A stretch of 64,000 nt of DNA, taken from contig NZ_AP022619.1 in assembly GCF_010731655.1 (NCBI RefSeq), positions 5,952,001-6,016,000 of the forward strand, in the 5' to 3' direction. The notes under the pieces are model-generated. The model was not told the DNA's origin, ran no database searches, and saw only the letters and a list, made by a program, of their open reading frames with translations. The number at the start of each line of letters is the position of its first letter. The first letter of the stretch is position 1. Positions 40,928 to 51,852 of the stretch are shown piece by piece. This DNA is from Mycobacterium paraseoulense (GTDB lineage: Bacteria > Actinomycetota > Actinomycetes > Mycobacteriales > Mycobacteriaceae). The translations under genes were made by a program, and so were the position numbers.

Positions 40928-42339
40928 CGGCGGAACTGGTTGAGCGCGCGCACCTTGTTCATCACGTCGAGCGCCGCCACCTTGTAGGCCTCGGAAAAAG
41001 TCGGGTAGTTGAACACGGCGTCCACCAGGTATTCGACCGTGCCGCCGCAGCCCATGACGGCCTGCCCGATGTGCACCATCTCGGTGGCGCTGGTGCCGAA
41101 GATGTGCACGCCCAGCAGCTTGAGATCGTCGGTGGACACCAGCAGCTTGAGCATCCCGTAGGAGTCGCCGGCGATCTGGCCGCGCGCCAGCTCGCGGTAG
41201 CGGGCCACCCCCACCTCGTAGGGGATCGCGTTTTTGGTGAGCTCGACCTCGGTCGCCCCGACGTAGGACACCTCGGGGATGGAGTAGATGCCGATCGGCT
41301 GCAGCTCGGTGATGCCCTCGCACGCTTCGCCGAAGGCGTGGTAGGCCGCCAGCCGGCCCTGTTCCATCGAGGTCGCGGCCAGCGCCGGGAACCCGATCAC
41401 GTCGCCGACGGCGTAGATGTGGGGCACCTTGGTCTGGAAGAAGTCGTCGACGAAGATCCGGCCGCGGTTGTCGGCCTCCAGCTCGGCGTTGTGCAGATCC
41501 AGGTGGTCGGTCTGGCCCTGCCGCCCGGCCGAGTACATCACCGTCTCCGCGGGAATCTGCTTGCCGCTGGCCAAGGTGGTGACGGTCCCCGCCGAGCCGA
41601 CGTCGACCGCGGTCACCTCCTCGCCGAATCGGAACGTCACCGCCAGGTCGCGCAGGTGGAACTTCAGCGCCTCCACGACCTCGGGGTCGCAGAAGTCCAG
41701 CATGTCGCCCCGCTTCTCCACGACGGTGACCTTGGTGCCCAGCGCGGCGAACATCGAGGCGTACTCGATGCCGATCACCCCCGCGCCGACCACCACCATC
41801 GACGCGGGCAGCGATTTGAGGTCGAGGATCCCGTCGGAGTCGAGCACCCGCTCCTCGTCGAACTCGACGCCGGACGGTCGCGCCGGCCGGGTGCCGGTGG
41901 CGATGACGATGTATTTGCCGCTGACTAATAGCTTTTCGCGCCGGGAGGGGTCTTCGACCTCGATGGTGTGCGGGTCGACGAACCGCCCGTGGCCCAACAA
42001 CAGGTCGATGCGGTTGCGCATCAACTGGTTGCGCACCACGTCGACTTCCTTGCCGATGACATGCTGGGTGCGGGCCAGCAGGTCGGCCGGGGTGATCTTT
42101 TCTTTGACGCGGTAGCTCGCGCCGTACAGTTCGCGCTGGCTCATCCCGGTCAGGTAAAGGACGGCCTCGCGCAACGTCTTTGACGGGATGGTGCCGGTCT
42201 GGACGCATACACCGCCGAGCATCTGGCCACGTTCGACGATCGCCACGGACTTGCCGAGCTTGGCCGAGGCGATGGCTGCCTTCTGCCCGCCGGGGCCCGA
42301 GCCGATGACTACCATGTCGTACTCTTGCGCCGAACTCAT
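40924..42339 (-). CDS. sthA: Soluble pyridine nucleotide transhydrogenase
   Basis: A 471-residue flavoprotein that moves hydride between NADPH and NAD+. FAD-binding GSGPGG is at residues 13-18. [14 protein letters not shown] occupies the place of the redox-active disulfide of related enzymes but has only one cysteine, as in SthA. The NAD-binding [19 protein letters not shown] segment is in the middle, and the C-terminal dimerisation domain ends in FRR. TACTGT lies 6 bases before the ATG (leaderless). Equivalent to Rv2713. Confidence 0.95.
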   Translation of the reverse strand: MSSAQEYDMVVIGSGPGGQKAAIASAKLGKSVAIVERGQMLGGVCVQTGTIPSKTLREAVLYLTGMSQRELYGASYRVKEKITPADLLARTQHVIGKEVDVVRNQLMRNRIDLLLGHGRFVDPHTIEVEDPSRREKLLVSGKYIVIATGTRPARPSGVEFDEERVLDSDGILDLKSLPASMVVVGAGVIGIEYASMFAALGTKVTVVEKRGDMLDFCDPEVVEALKFHLRDLAVTFRFGEEVTAVDVGSAGTVTTLASGKQIPAETVMYSAGRQGQTDHLDLHNAELEADNRGRIFVDDFFQTKVPHIYAVGDVIGFPALAATSMEQGRLAAYHAFGEACEGITELQPIGIYSIPEVSYVGATEVELTKNAIPYEVGVARYRELARGQIAGDSYGMLKLLVSTDDLKLLGVHIFGTSATEMVHIGQAVMGCGGTVEYLVDAVFNYPTFSEAYKVAALDVMNKVRALNQFRR

Positions 42340-42449
42340 GGGGTAACAGTAGAGCAGCGGAACTCACAGTGCTGGGTTCATTCACAGGCCCGGGATTCCG
42401 CCGGTTCTGCGAGCGCCGGTTGACGGCGGGGACCGTCAGCGTGGTGCCC

Positions 42450-43508
42450 ATGACGACGCATCGACCTGACTTCAAACTGAATCGTCCCGGCGCACTGATC
42501 GCCGCGCTGCCGGCCGTTCTCGGCTTTGTTCCCGAAAATTCATTGGTAGTGGTGTCTTTGGATGGCGGTGACCTCGGGGCGGTGATGCGGGTCGACCTGT
42601 CCGACGAGCTCGCCGCCCGAGTCGGCCACCTGGCCGATGTCGCCGCCGCGGCCCGGCCCGACGCCGCCATCGCGGTGATCGTCGACGCGGAGGGTGCGCA
42701 CTGTCCGGGGTGCAACGACGAATACCGGCAGCTGTGTGACGCGCTGGCAAAGTCATTGTCGCAACACGACATCGAGCTGTGGGCCGCGCACGTGGTCGAC
42801 CGGGTCGCGCTCGGCGGGCGCTGGCATTGTGTGGACGGCTGCGGTTCGAGCGGCCTGGTCGACGATCCCTCGGCGTCGCCGCTGGCGGCCGCGGCGGTGC
42901 TCGACGGCCGGCGGCTCTACGCGCGGCGCGCCGACCTGCAGGCCGTCATCGCCGTCGAGGACATCGCGCGGAGCGCCGAGCTGACCGGCGTGATCGACCG
43001 GCAGGCGACCAGGCGCGCGACGGCCCACCGCGCCAACCCGGGCCGCTGCGCGCGAAGCGACGTCAGGCACGCCATGGCGGCGGCCACGCGGGTGGCCGCC
43101 GGCGAGGCGCTGTCGGAGACCCAGCTGGCGAAGCTGGCCTGCGCGCTGACCGACGCGCAGGTGCGCGACATCCTCTACGCCCTGGCGGTCGGCGAGAACG
43201 CCGGGGCGGCGGAGTCGTTGTGGGCGTTGCTGGCGCGCACCCTGCCCGCGCCCTGGCGGGCCGAGGCGCTGGCGCTGCTGGCGTTCAGCGCCTACGCCCG
43301 CGGCGACGGTCCGCTGGCCGGGGTATCGCTGGAGGCCGCGTTGCGCTGCGAGCCCGAGCACCGGATGGCGGGCATGCTGGACACGGCGTTGCAGTCGGGG
43401 CTGCGGCCCGAGGACATCCGGGAACTGGCGCTCACCGGCTACCGACTGGCCAAAGAGCTCGGTGTGCGGATACCGCCACGGCGGGCGTTCGGCCGCCGGG
43501 CATGTTGA
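42450..43508 (+). CDS. DUF4192 protein (Rv2712c-like)
   Basis: A 352-residue cytoplasmic protein of DUF4192, an actinobacterial family of unknown function. It begins FKLNRPGALIAALPAVLGFVPENSLVVVSLDG, the family signature, and continues with alternating strands and helices and an Ala/Leu/Arg-rich helical C-terminus. The ATG at 42450 was chosen because the conserved region starts right after it; a GTG nine bases upstream is possible. It runs toward ideR, ending 15 bases from its stop. Confidence 0.8.
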   Translation: MTTHRPDFKLNRPGALIAALPAVLGFVPENSLVVVSLDGGDLGAVMRVDLSDELAARVGHLADVAAAARPDAAIAVIVDAEGAHCPGCNDEYRQLCDALAKSLSQHDIELWAAHVVDRVALGGRWHCVDGCGSSGLVDDPSASPLAAAAVLDGRRLYARRADLQAVIAVEDIARSAELTGVIDRQATRRATAHRANPGRCARSDVRHAMAAATRVAAGEALSETQLAKLACALTDAQVRDILYALAVGENAGAAESLWALLARTLPAPWRAEALALLAFSAYARGDGPLAGVSLEAALRCEPEHRMAGMLDTALQSGLRPEDIRELALTGYRLAKELGVRIPPRRAFGRRAC

Positions 43509-43523
43509 GCCGGCGCCGAGCGG

Positions 43524-44213
43524 TCAGACTTTCTCGACCTTGACGGCGTGCGCCATCTCGTGCGGCAGCGTGACGTTCTCGTGGCCCGGGATGACGATGG
43601 TGACCCCGGCGGGGCCGGTCTCGACGGTCACCCGGGCGTTGGGGACGACGCCGGCGTCCTTCAGGCGGGTGATCAGGTCGATGTCGCCTTGCACGTGCTC
43701 GGTCAGCTGGCGGACGACCACGGCCACCGGCGAGCCGGGCGGCAATTCGGTCAGCCGGACGAGGTTGGCGTCCTCGGCGCCGGATTCGGGGTCCACGCCC
43801 AGGTCCAGCAGTCCCGGAATCGGGTTGCCGAAGGGGGAGGTGGTCGGGTGGTTGAGCACCTTCACCAGCCGCCGCTCCACGTCCTCGCTCATCACGTGCT
43901 CCCACCGGCACGCCTCGGCGTGCACTTCCTCCCAGGGCACCCCGATGACGTCGACGAGCAGTCGTTCGGCGAGGCGGTGCTTGCGCATCACGGCGATGGC
44001 CAGCGCCCGGCCCTTGTCGGTGAGCTCGAGGTGGCGGTCGCCGGCGACGTGGAGCAGCCCGTCGCGCTCCATGCGGGACACGGTTTGGCTGACAGTCGGC
44101 CCACTCTGGTCGAGCCGCTCGGCGATGCGCGCACGCAGCGGCGTGACGCCCTCTTCTTCGAGGTCGTAGATGGTCCGCAAGTACATCTCGGTGGTGTCAA
44201 CCAGGTCGTTCAT
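43524..44213 (-). CDS. ideR: Iron-dependent regulator IdeR
   Basis: A 229-residue DtxR-family repressor/activator that binds iron boxes when loaded with Fe2+. The winged helix covers residues 1-73. The metal ligands M10, H79, E83, H98, C102, E105 and H106 are all present at the positions known for DtxR/IdeR. An SH3-like domain forms the last 75 residues. GGAAGGTG precedes the ATG. It lies downstream of sigB, separated by a strong hairpin, as in M. tuberculosis (Rv2711 and Rv2710). Confidence 0.97.
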   Translation of the reverse strand: MNDLVDTTEMYLRTIYDLEEEGVTPLRARIAERLDQSGPTVSQTVSRMERDGLLHVAGDRHLELTDKGRALAIAVMRKHRLAERLLVDVIGVPWEEVHAEACRWEHVMSEDVERRLVKVLNHPTTSPFGNPIPGLLDLGVDPESGAEDANLVRLTELPPGSPVAVVVRQLTEHVQGDIDLITRLKDAGVVPNARVTVETGPAGVTIVIPGHENVTLPHEMAHAVKVEKV

Positions 44214-44285
44214 TCAGCACCTTCCATCGACGCCGAGTCTACTTGGCCAGCTGCGCGAATGGGTGCAACGCTTCCCCGACAAGCA

Positions 44286-44315
44286 GTATGCCCGCCGCGT
44301 CCGCGGCGGGCATAC
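44286..44315 (-). terminator. Hairpin terminator after sigB
   Basis: GTATGCCCGCCGCG and its exact complement form a 14-base stem around a 2-base centre, 26 bases past the sigB stop. There is no U-run on the minus strand, but the stem is very stable. It separates sigB from ideR. Confidence 0.7.
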
Positions 44316-44341
44316 CGTCTTGCTACTAGTTTTTGGAAGCC

Positions 44342-45301
44342 TCAGCTTGCGTACGACCGTAGCCGGTCGGCGCGCTCGCCGTGGCGGAGTTTGGACATTA
44401 CGTCCCGTTCGATTTGTCGGACCCGCTCACGCGAGAGGCCGAACAGCTTGCCGATCTGGTCCAGGGTTCGTGGCTGGCCGTCGTCCAGGCCGAAGCGCAG
44501 CCGGATCACCTGGTGCTCGCGCTCGTCGAGAGTGGCGAGCACGCTGCGGATGTCGGTGTGCAGCAGCTCGGCGATCACCGCGTTCTCGGCGGACATGGCC
44601 TCGGCGTCCTCGATGAAATCGCCCAGCGGTGCTTCCTCTTCGGAGCCGACCGGCATGTCCAGGCTCACCGGGTCGCGGCTGTGCTCGAGCAGGTCGTTGA
44701 TCTTCTCGACCGGGATGCCGGATTCGGCCGCCAGTTCCTCGTCGGTGGCCTCGCGGCCGAGGTTCTGGTGCATCTCCCGTTTGATCCGCGCCAGCTTGTT
44801 GACCTGCTCGACCAGGTGGACGGGCAGGCGGATGGTGCGGCTCTGGTCGGCCATGCCGCGGGTGATTGCCTGACGGATCCACCACGTCGCGTACGTGGAG
44901 AACTTGAAACCCTTTGTGTAGTCGAACTTCTCCATCGCGCGGATCAGCCCCAGGTTGCCCTCCTGGATCAGGTCCAGCAACGGCATGCCGCGACCCGTAT
45001 AACGCTTGGCCAGCGACACCACCAGGCGCAGGTTGGCTTCCAGCAGGTGACGGCGCGCGGCCTGGCCATCGCGCACCACGGCCTCGAGGTCGCGTCGGCG
45101 GTTCTCGCCGAGGCGCTTACGCGTGTCGAGCAGATGCTCGGCGTAGAGCCCGGCCTCGATGCGCTTGGCCAGTTCAACTTCGCCCGCCGCGTTCAGCAGT
45201 GCCGTCTTACCGATGCCATTGAGATACACGCGCACGAGGTCAGCGGCGGGGCTTTGAGCATCCAGATCGCCGTCAAATCTGCTCGTGCTGGCGTTCGCCA
45301 T
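44342..45301 (-). CDS. sigB: Stress sigma factor SigB
   Basis: A 319-residue group 2 sigma-70 factor. Region 1.2 contains [16 protein letters not shown]. Region 2 has [16 protein letters not shown] and [17 protein letters not shown] (-10 recognition), and region 4 has [19 protein letters not shown] (-35 recognition). The ATG at 45301 has GGGAGGTC upstream; ATGs further upstream are less well supported. A SigE/SigH-type promoter stands in front. It is nearly identical over the core to M. tuberculosis SigB. Confidence 0.97.
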   Translation of the reverse strand: MANASTSRFDGDLDAQSPAADLVRVYLNGIGKTALLNAAGEVELAKRIEAGLYAEHLLDTRKRLGENRRRDLEAVVRDGQAARRHLLEANLRLVVSLAKRYTGRGMPLLDLIQEGNLGLIRAMEKFDYTKGFKFSTYATWWIRQAITRGMADQSRTIRLPVHLVEQVNKLARIKREMHQNLGREATDEELAAESGIPVEKINDLLEHSRDPVSLDMPVGSEEEAPLGDFIEDAEAMSAENAVIAELLHTDIRSVLATLDEREHQVIRLRFGLDDGQPRTLDQIGKLFGLSRERVRQIERDVMSKLRHGERADRLRSYAS

Positions 45302-45338
45302 AGCGACCTCCCGTTCGGCTTGTACTGTCATCGAGTTC

Positions 45339-45365
45339 AACGACAGATCAGCCCTGAGAGTTCCC
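45339..45365 (-). promoter_or_regulatory. SigE/SigH-type promoter of sigB
   Basis: Reading the minus strand, GGGAAC at 45365-45360, 17 bases, CGTT at 45342-45339. This matches the ECF promoter known before sigB in M. tuberculosis. Confidence 0.75.
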
Positions 45366-45466
45366 AGCCGCTTGCCATCTCACACGTCTTGACGTGCACA
45401 GATGTGCCGTCGACCTGAGAATGTCCTAAGAAGTGTGACCCATTCCCGTCTCGCCGCTCGCCTCGG

Positions 45467-45868
45467 CTAGGGGATGATGTCGCCGCCCGGGCCCGGGGGC
45501 CAGCCCGGTTGCGGGCGGGGCGGCGCCTCGAGCGCCGGGTGCTCGGCCGTCGGGAACAACGGGGTGCGGCGGTGGGCGTCATCGAACCGCCGGGGCTCGT
45601 CGGAGCGCCGCGGCGGCCGGTCGTTGGCGATCAGGACGGCCATCCACGGCAAGGGCACCGACACCGCCACGATCGCCAGGGAGATCAGCCCGTTGTGCCA
45701 CGCGCCGTACGCGAGCGCGGCCAGGATGAGCGCCGGGATGCGGAACGCCATCAGCGTCAGGTATTTCCGCACCCGTGCGCGGTGCTGCTCCTCGTAGGAG
45801 GGCTCGGCGGCGGTGATGAGGACTGGCCTGCCGTCGTCGTCGAATCCCAGCTGGGAATCGCGCTTCAT
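45467..45868 (-). CDS. DUF3099 membrane protein (Rv2709-like)
   Basis: A 133-residue protein with two transmembrane helices (about residues 40-58 and 62-80: AFRIPALILAALAYGAWHNGL, ISLAIVAVSVPLPWMAVLI). Its arginine-rich cytoplasmic part contains NDRPPRRSDEPRRFD, the DUF3099 hallmark. The function is unknown. The ATG at 45868 follows GTGGAGGA. It lies upstream of sigB and is divergent from the DUF3039 gene. Confidence 0.82.
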   Translation of the reverse strand: MKRDSQLGFDDDGRPVLITAAEPSYEEQHRARVRKYLTLMAFRIPALILAALAYGAWHNGLISLAIVAVSVPLPWMAVLIANDRPPRRSDEPRRFDDAHRRTPLFPTAEHPALEAPPRPQPGWPPGPGGDIIP

Positions 45869-45931
45869 TCCTCCACTGTCCCACACGGGACGGATTCCGG
45901 CAGGAGCGAGTTACGGGGCACAATGTGAGGC

Positions 45932-46171
45932 ATGCAGACCCAGACGATCGAGCGCACCGACACCGACGAACGCGTCGACGACGGGACCGGCAGCGATACG
46001 CCGAAGTACTTTCACTACGTCAAGAAGGACAAGATCGCCGAGAGCGCGGTCATGGGCAACCACGTGGTGGCGTTGTGCGGGGAGGTCTTTCCCGTGACCA
46101 AGGCGGCCAAGCCCGGCTCGCCGGTCTGCCCGGACTGCAAGCGGATCTTCGACCGCATGAAGAAGGAGTAG
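45932..46171 (+). CDS. DUF3039 zinc-ribbon protein (Rv2708c-like)
   Basis: A 79-residue small protein. A disordered Thr/Asp N-terminus is followed by a compact part with HYVKKDKIAESAVMG, ALCGEVFPV and VCPDCKRIFDRMKK. C49, C67 and C70 with a histidine probably bind zinc. DUF3039 is conserved across actinobacteria without a known function. Confidence 0.83.
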   Translation: MQTQTIERTDTDERVDDGTGSDTPKYFHYVKKDKIAESAVMGNHVVALCGEVFPVTKAAKPGSPVCPDCKRIFDRMKKE

Positions 46172-46191
46172 GCCGGCCGGGGCGCCAACCG

Positions 46192-47163
46192 TCACAGCGT
46201 CACGTTGTCCGCGGGTGCCGGCTCCGGCGAGGGACCCGTCGGCCGCTTCAACACGGGCATGCGGGCTTCCAGCCACTTGCGCAGGCGGTGGGCGTGCGTC
46301 TTGGGCGCCGGGAACTCCTCTTGGACCGCGGCGTTGAGTTCGGCGCCCAGCATGACCGCGAAGCCACCGAAGAACGCGAACAACAGGAACGCGATCGGTG
46401 TGGCCAGCGCGCCGTACGTGTACCCGGTGCTGGTGATCCACGTGAGGTAGATCCGCAGGCCGAGCGTGGCGATCAGGAAGACCGCCGTGGCGAGCGCGGC
46501 CCCGAAGATCAGCCGGTGCGTCGGCAGCGGTTCGGGCAGCGACACCCGGTACAGAATGACCACCCCGACCAGCAGTCCGAGGATCAGCGCCGGGTAATAC
46601 CCGTAGCGCAGCACGTTGGCCAGACCGTCCGGGATGTGCTCGCTCAACTTGCGCGGACCGACCACCAGCACCGGTGCGATCCCGACCACCACCACCAGCA
46701 TCACCACGTAGAGGAACAGGGCAAAGAGCCGCTGCCGTACGGGATGCCGCAGGGGAGTCTGGTCGTGCGCCTCCACCACGGCATCGACGTAGGCCGAGAT
46801 CGCCGACGATCCCGCCCACATCGAAATGAGGAAGCCGACCGACACCACCTCGCCGCGGGCATTCGCGGTGACGTCCCGGATGGTCGGCTCGATGATCTCG
46901 TTGACGACGCTGGGGGAGAAGAAGCTGCGGATCGCCGAGATGATGCTCGTCTCGATCGCCGTCATCGTGTCCGGGCCGAACAGCGGCGCCACGTAAGCCA
47001 GGCTGCCCAGCATCCCCAGCAGCAGTGGCGGTAGCGACAGTGCCGACCAGAAACCCGCCTGGGCCGACTCGGAAAAGATGGAATCATCCCAGCTTTTCGA
47101 GAGGGTCCTCAGACTGAGTCGCCAGATGTGATGGCGAGACGGTTTTGCGACTTGATCGCTCAT
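46192..47163 (-). CDS. YihY/BrkB-family membrane protein (Rv2707-like)
   Basis: A 323-residue integral membrane protein with six to seven predicted helices. It belongs to the YihY/virulence-factor BrkB family, once thought to be RNase BN and now regarded as a transporter-like family of unknown substrate. Family blocks include FFSPSVVNEIIEPT, TSTGYTYGALATPIAFLLF and FAVMLGAELNAAVQEE near the end. The ATG at 47163 follows GGACGGAT. Confidence 0.87.
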   Translation of the reverse strand: MSDQVAKPSRHHIWRLSLRTLSKSWDDSIFSESAQAGFWSALSLPPLLLGMLGSLAYVAPLFGPDTMTAIETSIISAIRSFFSPSVVNEIIEPTIRDVTANARGEVVSVGFLISMWAGSSAISAYVDAVVEAHDQTPLRHPVRQRLFALFLYVVMLVVVVGIAPVLVVGPRKLSEHIPDGLANVLRYGYYPALILGLLVGVVILYRVSLPEPLPTHRLIFGAALATAVFLIATLGLRIYLTWITSTGYTYGALATPIAFLLFAFFGGFAVMLGAELNAAVQEEFPAPKTHAHRLRKWLEARMPVLKRPTGPSPEPAPADNVTL

Positions 47164-47227
47164 ATCCGTCCAGCATTACCGAAGACTGCCCCGCACGCCC
47201 ACATTGCCGGCGGGTGAGTTCGGCGGA

Positions 47228-47413
47228 CTAGCTCGCGCTGACCTCCAGGACGGCGGCAAGCTCGGTCAGCTTCGCCTCGTGCTCATTGGCGTGATGCTGG
47301 CAGAAGAGAAGCTCAGCTCCTGAAGGCAGCGTGGCACGGACTCGAGCCGCGGCACCGCAGCGATCGCAGCGGTCCGCACGGGTTAGCTCGGGACTGGTCA
47401 GAGTTGCATTCAT
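47228..47413 (-). CDS. DUF7455 small zinc-binding protein
   Basis: A 61-residue protein with CDRCGAAARVRATLPSG followed by LLFCQHHANEHE. The CxxC and CxxH pairs are typical of a small actinobacterial zinc-ribbon family (DUF7455) of unknown function that often sits near sigA. The ATG at 47413 follows ACGGAGAAGCC. Its upstream 130 bases are AT-rich and shared with the divergent DUF952 gene. Confidence 0.8.
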   Translation of the reverse strand: MNATLTSPELTRADRCDRCGAAARVRATLPSGAELLFCQHHANEHEAKLTELAAVLEVSAS

Positions 47414-47549
47414 GGCTTCTCCGTTCTTGCTTTTATTCACTCTCTCAGACGTATGGGGTTTTTGCGTTGTTCCCCGATCGTTATCGGGTGTGTCGTTTCT
47501 CACGGCCTGTAAACGTTTCGTTTCGTCGTGCTCTCTACAGTGATCACCC

Positions 47550-47915
47550 ATGGCTTTCGCTCCTGACCTGCTGGTACATCTGTGCGGGGTGGACGAGTGG
47601 TCCCGTGCCCGCGCCCGCGGTGAAATTCGCCCCGACGCGTCTGGCGGCGGACGGTTCATCCATCTGTCGACGCCCGGGCAGGTGCACCTGCCGGCCAACC
47701 GGCTCTATCGCGGTCGCGGTGACTTGGTCCTGCTGCACATCGATCCGGCCCGCCTGGACTCCGAGGTGCGTTGGGAACCAGGTGTGGCAACGGATCCCGA
47801 GTCGATGCTGTTCCCGCACCTGTACGGCCCGCTGCCCACCGCCGCTGTGATTGGTGTCACCGATTACCGCCCGGGGCCGGACGGCACGTTCCCGCCGGCC
47901 GGGGACTCCGCGTAG
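47550..47915 (+). CDS. DUF952 protein (Rv2705c-like)
   Basis: A 121-residue protein of DUF952. It has LVHLCGVDEWSRARARGE and FIHLSTPGQVHLPANRLYRG, the signature where conserved His and Ser residues lie, and later DLVLLHIDPARLDSEVRWE. The fold is ART-like, so a role related to NAD or glutathione chemistry has been suggested for relatives, but none is established. TACAGT lies 8 bases before the ATG. Its last 52 bases overlap the 3' end of the opposite RidA gene. Confidence 0.8.
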   Translation: MAFAPDLLVHLCGVDEWSRARARGEIRPDASGGGRFIHLSTPGQVHLPANRLYRGRGDLVLLHIDPARLDSEVRWEPGVATDPESMLFPHLYGPLPTAAVIGVTDYRPGPDGTFPPAGDSA

Positions 47916-48277
47916 GCGTCGGCTTCGATCTCCACCAGGAACTCGGGCGCGATCAGCGCGGACACCTCCACCATGGTCGCCGCGGGGCGGATGGCACCGA
48001 AGACCTGCGCGTGCACCGCGGCGACCTCGCGCCAGCGGGAGATGTCGGTGACGAAGATCCGGGTGCGGACCACGTCGGTGAGCGCCGCGCCCGCCTGGTG
48101 GAGCGCAATCTCGATGCGGTGCAAGGCATCTCGGGTCTGGGCCGCGATATCACCGGCCGGTCCGGCGCCGGTCGTCCCGGCCACCGACACGTGCGGGCCG
48201 ACCCGTACCGCGCGCGAATAACCGACGGTCGTTTCGAACCCGGAGTCGGAGGAGATCAGTGTGCGGCTGACTGACAT
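47864..48277 (-). CDS. RidA/YjgF-family protein (Rv2704-like)
   Basis: A 137-residue enamine/imine deaminase-like protein. RidA proteins clear reactive enamines made by PLP enzymes. VSVAGTTGAG, VVRTRIFVTDISRW and AATMVEVSALIAPEFLVEIEADAY are the family blocks, and the arginine in VRTRIF corresponds to the substrate-binding arginine. TACGGT lies 6 bases before the ATG at 48277 (leaderless). It converges on the DUF952 gene with a 52-base coding overlap. Confidence 0.87.
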   Translation of the reverse strand: MSVSRTLISSDSGFETTVGYSRAVRVGPHVSVAGTTGAGPAGDIAAQTRDALHRIEIALHQAGAALTDVVRTRIFVTDISRWREVAAVHAQVFGAIRPAATMVEVSALIAPEFLVEIEADAYAESPAGGNVPSGPGR

Positions 48278-48378
48278 GCGCTCACCGTACGACGCCGCCG
48301 CCGCCGGTGCGACGGATTTTGGCACGGTGGTGAAAGTCGTTGCGCCGCAACCGCTCCGGCGAGGACGGCCGGTGACTC

Positions 48379-49887
<1,509 letters not shown>

Positions 49888-50062
49888 TTACACCCCTTCG
49901 TTTGGGCTCACCTTCGGTGGGTATTGGGCATGGTCAACCGAAAGTGTCTGCTATGTCGATGTCGGCGTTGGATCAGCGTGGGTATGTGCACGCTATCGTT
50001 CGGGCGGTCGCCGTTGACCATTGTAACGACAGTGGGCGGTCGGACGGCTCTGCCGGGGAAAA

Positions 50063-50872
50063 TCAGTGGGTCACGTCGGAGGTGGAGGCCATCGCCGCGC
50101 CGACTATTCCGGCCGTGTTGAGCAGGGCCGCAGCCACCACGGGGGTGCGGTTCTCGAGCAGCGGTAGCCACTTGTCGGCCTTGCGGCTGATGCCGCCCCC
50201 GGCGATGAACAGGTCCGGCCACACCGCGTTCTCGATGGCCACCAGCACCCGGGTGACCTGCGTGGCCCACTTCTCGTAGCTCCAGTTGTTCTTCTCTTTG
50301 ACCGACGACGCCGCCCGCTGTTCGGCTTCTTTGCCGCCGACCTCGAGATGGCCCAACTCGGTGTTGGGTATCAGCGTGCCGTTGTGAATGACCGCCGAGC
50401 CGATTCCGGTGCCGAACGTGAGCAAGACGACCAGGCCGGACCGGTTTCTGCCCGCCCCGTAGTGCTCCTCGGCCAGCCCGGCGGCGTCGGCGTCGTTGAG
50501 GACCGTGACGTCCTGCCCGCCCAGCTCGGCGCTGATGATGTCCCGCGCGTTGGTGCCGATCCACGACTTGTCGACGTTGGCCGCCGTCTGCGCGACGCCG
50601 TGGGTGACGACACCGGGATAGGTCACGCCGAGCGGACCGGTCCAGCCGAACCCGTTGACCACCTCGGCGATGGTCTTCGCCACGGCCGCCGGCGTCGCCG
50701 GCTGCGGGGTGAGCAGCTTGATCCGTTCACCGATCAACTGCCCGGTGTCCATGTCGACGATGCCGCCCTTGATGCCGCTGCCGCCGACGTCGATGCCGAA
50801 TCCCCGACGCTGTGGTGTGCCGACGGCGGCGCCGGTGCCGGGCATATCCGTGGTCGAGTCGGTGCTGGTCAT
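50063..50872 (-). CDS. ppgK: Polyphosphate glucokinase
   Basis: A 269-residue ROK-fold kinase that phosphorylates glucose with polyphosphate or ATP. The phosphate-binding GIDVGGSGIKGG is at about 26-37, the catalytic aspartate in LNDADAAG, and the second phosphate loop in LLTFGTGIGSA. The ATG at 50872 follows CAGGAGC. Equivalent to Rv2702. It is encoded directly upstream of sigA on the same strand, with 175 bases between. Confidence 0.96.
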   Translation of the reverse strand: MTSTDSTTDMPGTGAAVGTPQRRGFGIDVGGSGIKGGIVDMDTGQLIGERIKLLTPQPATPAAVAKTIAEVVNGFGWTGPLGVTYPGVVTHGVAQTAANVDKSWIGTNARDIISAELGGQDVTVLNDADAAGLAEEHYGAGRNRSGLVVLLTFGTGIGSAVIHNGTLIPNTELGHLEVGGKEAEQRAASSVKEKNNWSYEKWATQVTRVLVAIENAVWPDLFIAGGGISRKADKWLPLLENRTPVVAAALLNTAGIVGAAMASTSDVTH

Positions 50873-50975
50873 CGAAGCTCCTGAGCGTGACTTGGGCTGT
50901 GCGCCCACCTTAGCCCGGCGCCCGTGTGGCGACGGCGTATCTGCGGGGCCGTGGCGCCTGTGATGCGATAGACCG

Positions 50976-51845
50976 GTGACCCGAGCAGATGACGAGCCCG
51001 CCCGGCTGCGCACGGTGGCCGAGGCGCTGGCCACGGAAGCCGCCGCCTTCGTGCGGCGTCGCCGGGTGGAGGTGTTCGGCGAAGCCGCGGCGGGTGACGG
51101 CAACGGCGCCGTGCGGTCCAAGACCACCCCCACCGATCCGGTGACCGTCGTCGACACGGAGACGGAGCGCCTGCTGCGGGACCGGCTGGCCCAATTGCGG
51201 CCCGGGGACCCGATTCTCGGCGAGGAGGGCGGCGGGCCGGCCGACCCGGCGGGCATGGCGGCGGGCGCGGTCACCTGGGTGCTCGATCCCATCGACGGCA
51301 CGGTGAACTTCGTCTACGGCATTCCGGCCTACGCGGTCTCGGTCGGTGCGCAAGTGGACGGCGTATCCGTGGCCGGCGCGGTCGCCGACGTCGTGGGTGA
51401 CCGGGTGTACTCGGCGGCGGCGGGCCTGGGCGCGCACGTCATCGACGAGCACGGGCTAAGACCGTTGCGGTGCGCCACGGTGGACGACCTGTCGATGGCG
51501 TTGCTGGGCACCGGTTTCGGTTACTCACGGCAGCGTCGGGCGACGCAGGCGGCGTTGTTGGCGCGGCTGCTGCCGGTGGTCCGCGACGTCCGTCGTATCG
51601 GGTCGGCTGCGCTGGATTTGTGCATGGTCGCGGCGGGCCGGCTCGACGCCTATTACGAGCACGGCCTGCAGCCATGGGATTGCGCCGCCGGTGCGTTGAT
51701 CGCGGCCGAGGCGGGGGCGCGGGTGTCCTTGCCGCCGTTCGACATCGACGGCGCCGGTCTGGTGCTGGCCGCCGCGCCGGGAATTGCCGACGAGCTGCTG
51801 GCCGCCCTCGACGAGATCGACGGCCTGGACCCGATTCTCGATTGA
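50976..51845 (+). CDS. suhB: Inositol monophosphatase family protein SuhB
   Basis: A 289-residue Mg2+-dependent phosphatase of myo-inositol phosphate, relevant to phosphatidylinositol and mannoside lipids. Metal ligands lie in LGEEGGG (Glu), WVLDPIDGTVNF (two Asp) and the C-terminal WDCAAGALI (Asp). The GTG at 50976 is the only start giving the expected N-terminus. It is divergent from ppgK. Equivalent to Rv2701c. Confidence 0.94.
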   Translation: MTRADDEPARLRTVAEALATEAAAFVRRRRVEVFGEAAAGDGNGAVRSKTTPTDPVTVVDTETERLLRDRLAQLRPGDPILGEEGGGPADPAGMAAGAVTWVLDPIDGTVNFVYGIPAYAVSVGAQVDGVSVAGAVADVVGDRVYSAAAGLGAHVIDEHGLRPLRCATVDDLSMALLGTGFGYSRQRRATQAALLARLLPVVRDVRRIGSAALDLCMVAAGRLDAYYEHGLQPWDCAAGALIAAEAGARVSLPPFDIDGAGLVLAAAPGIADELLAALDEIDGLDPILD

Positions 51846-51852
51846 GCCCGCG

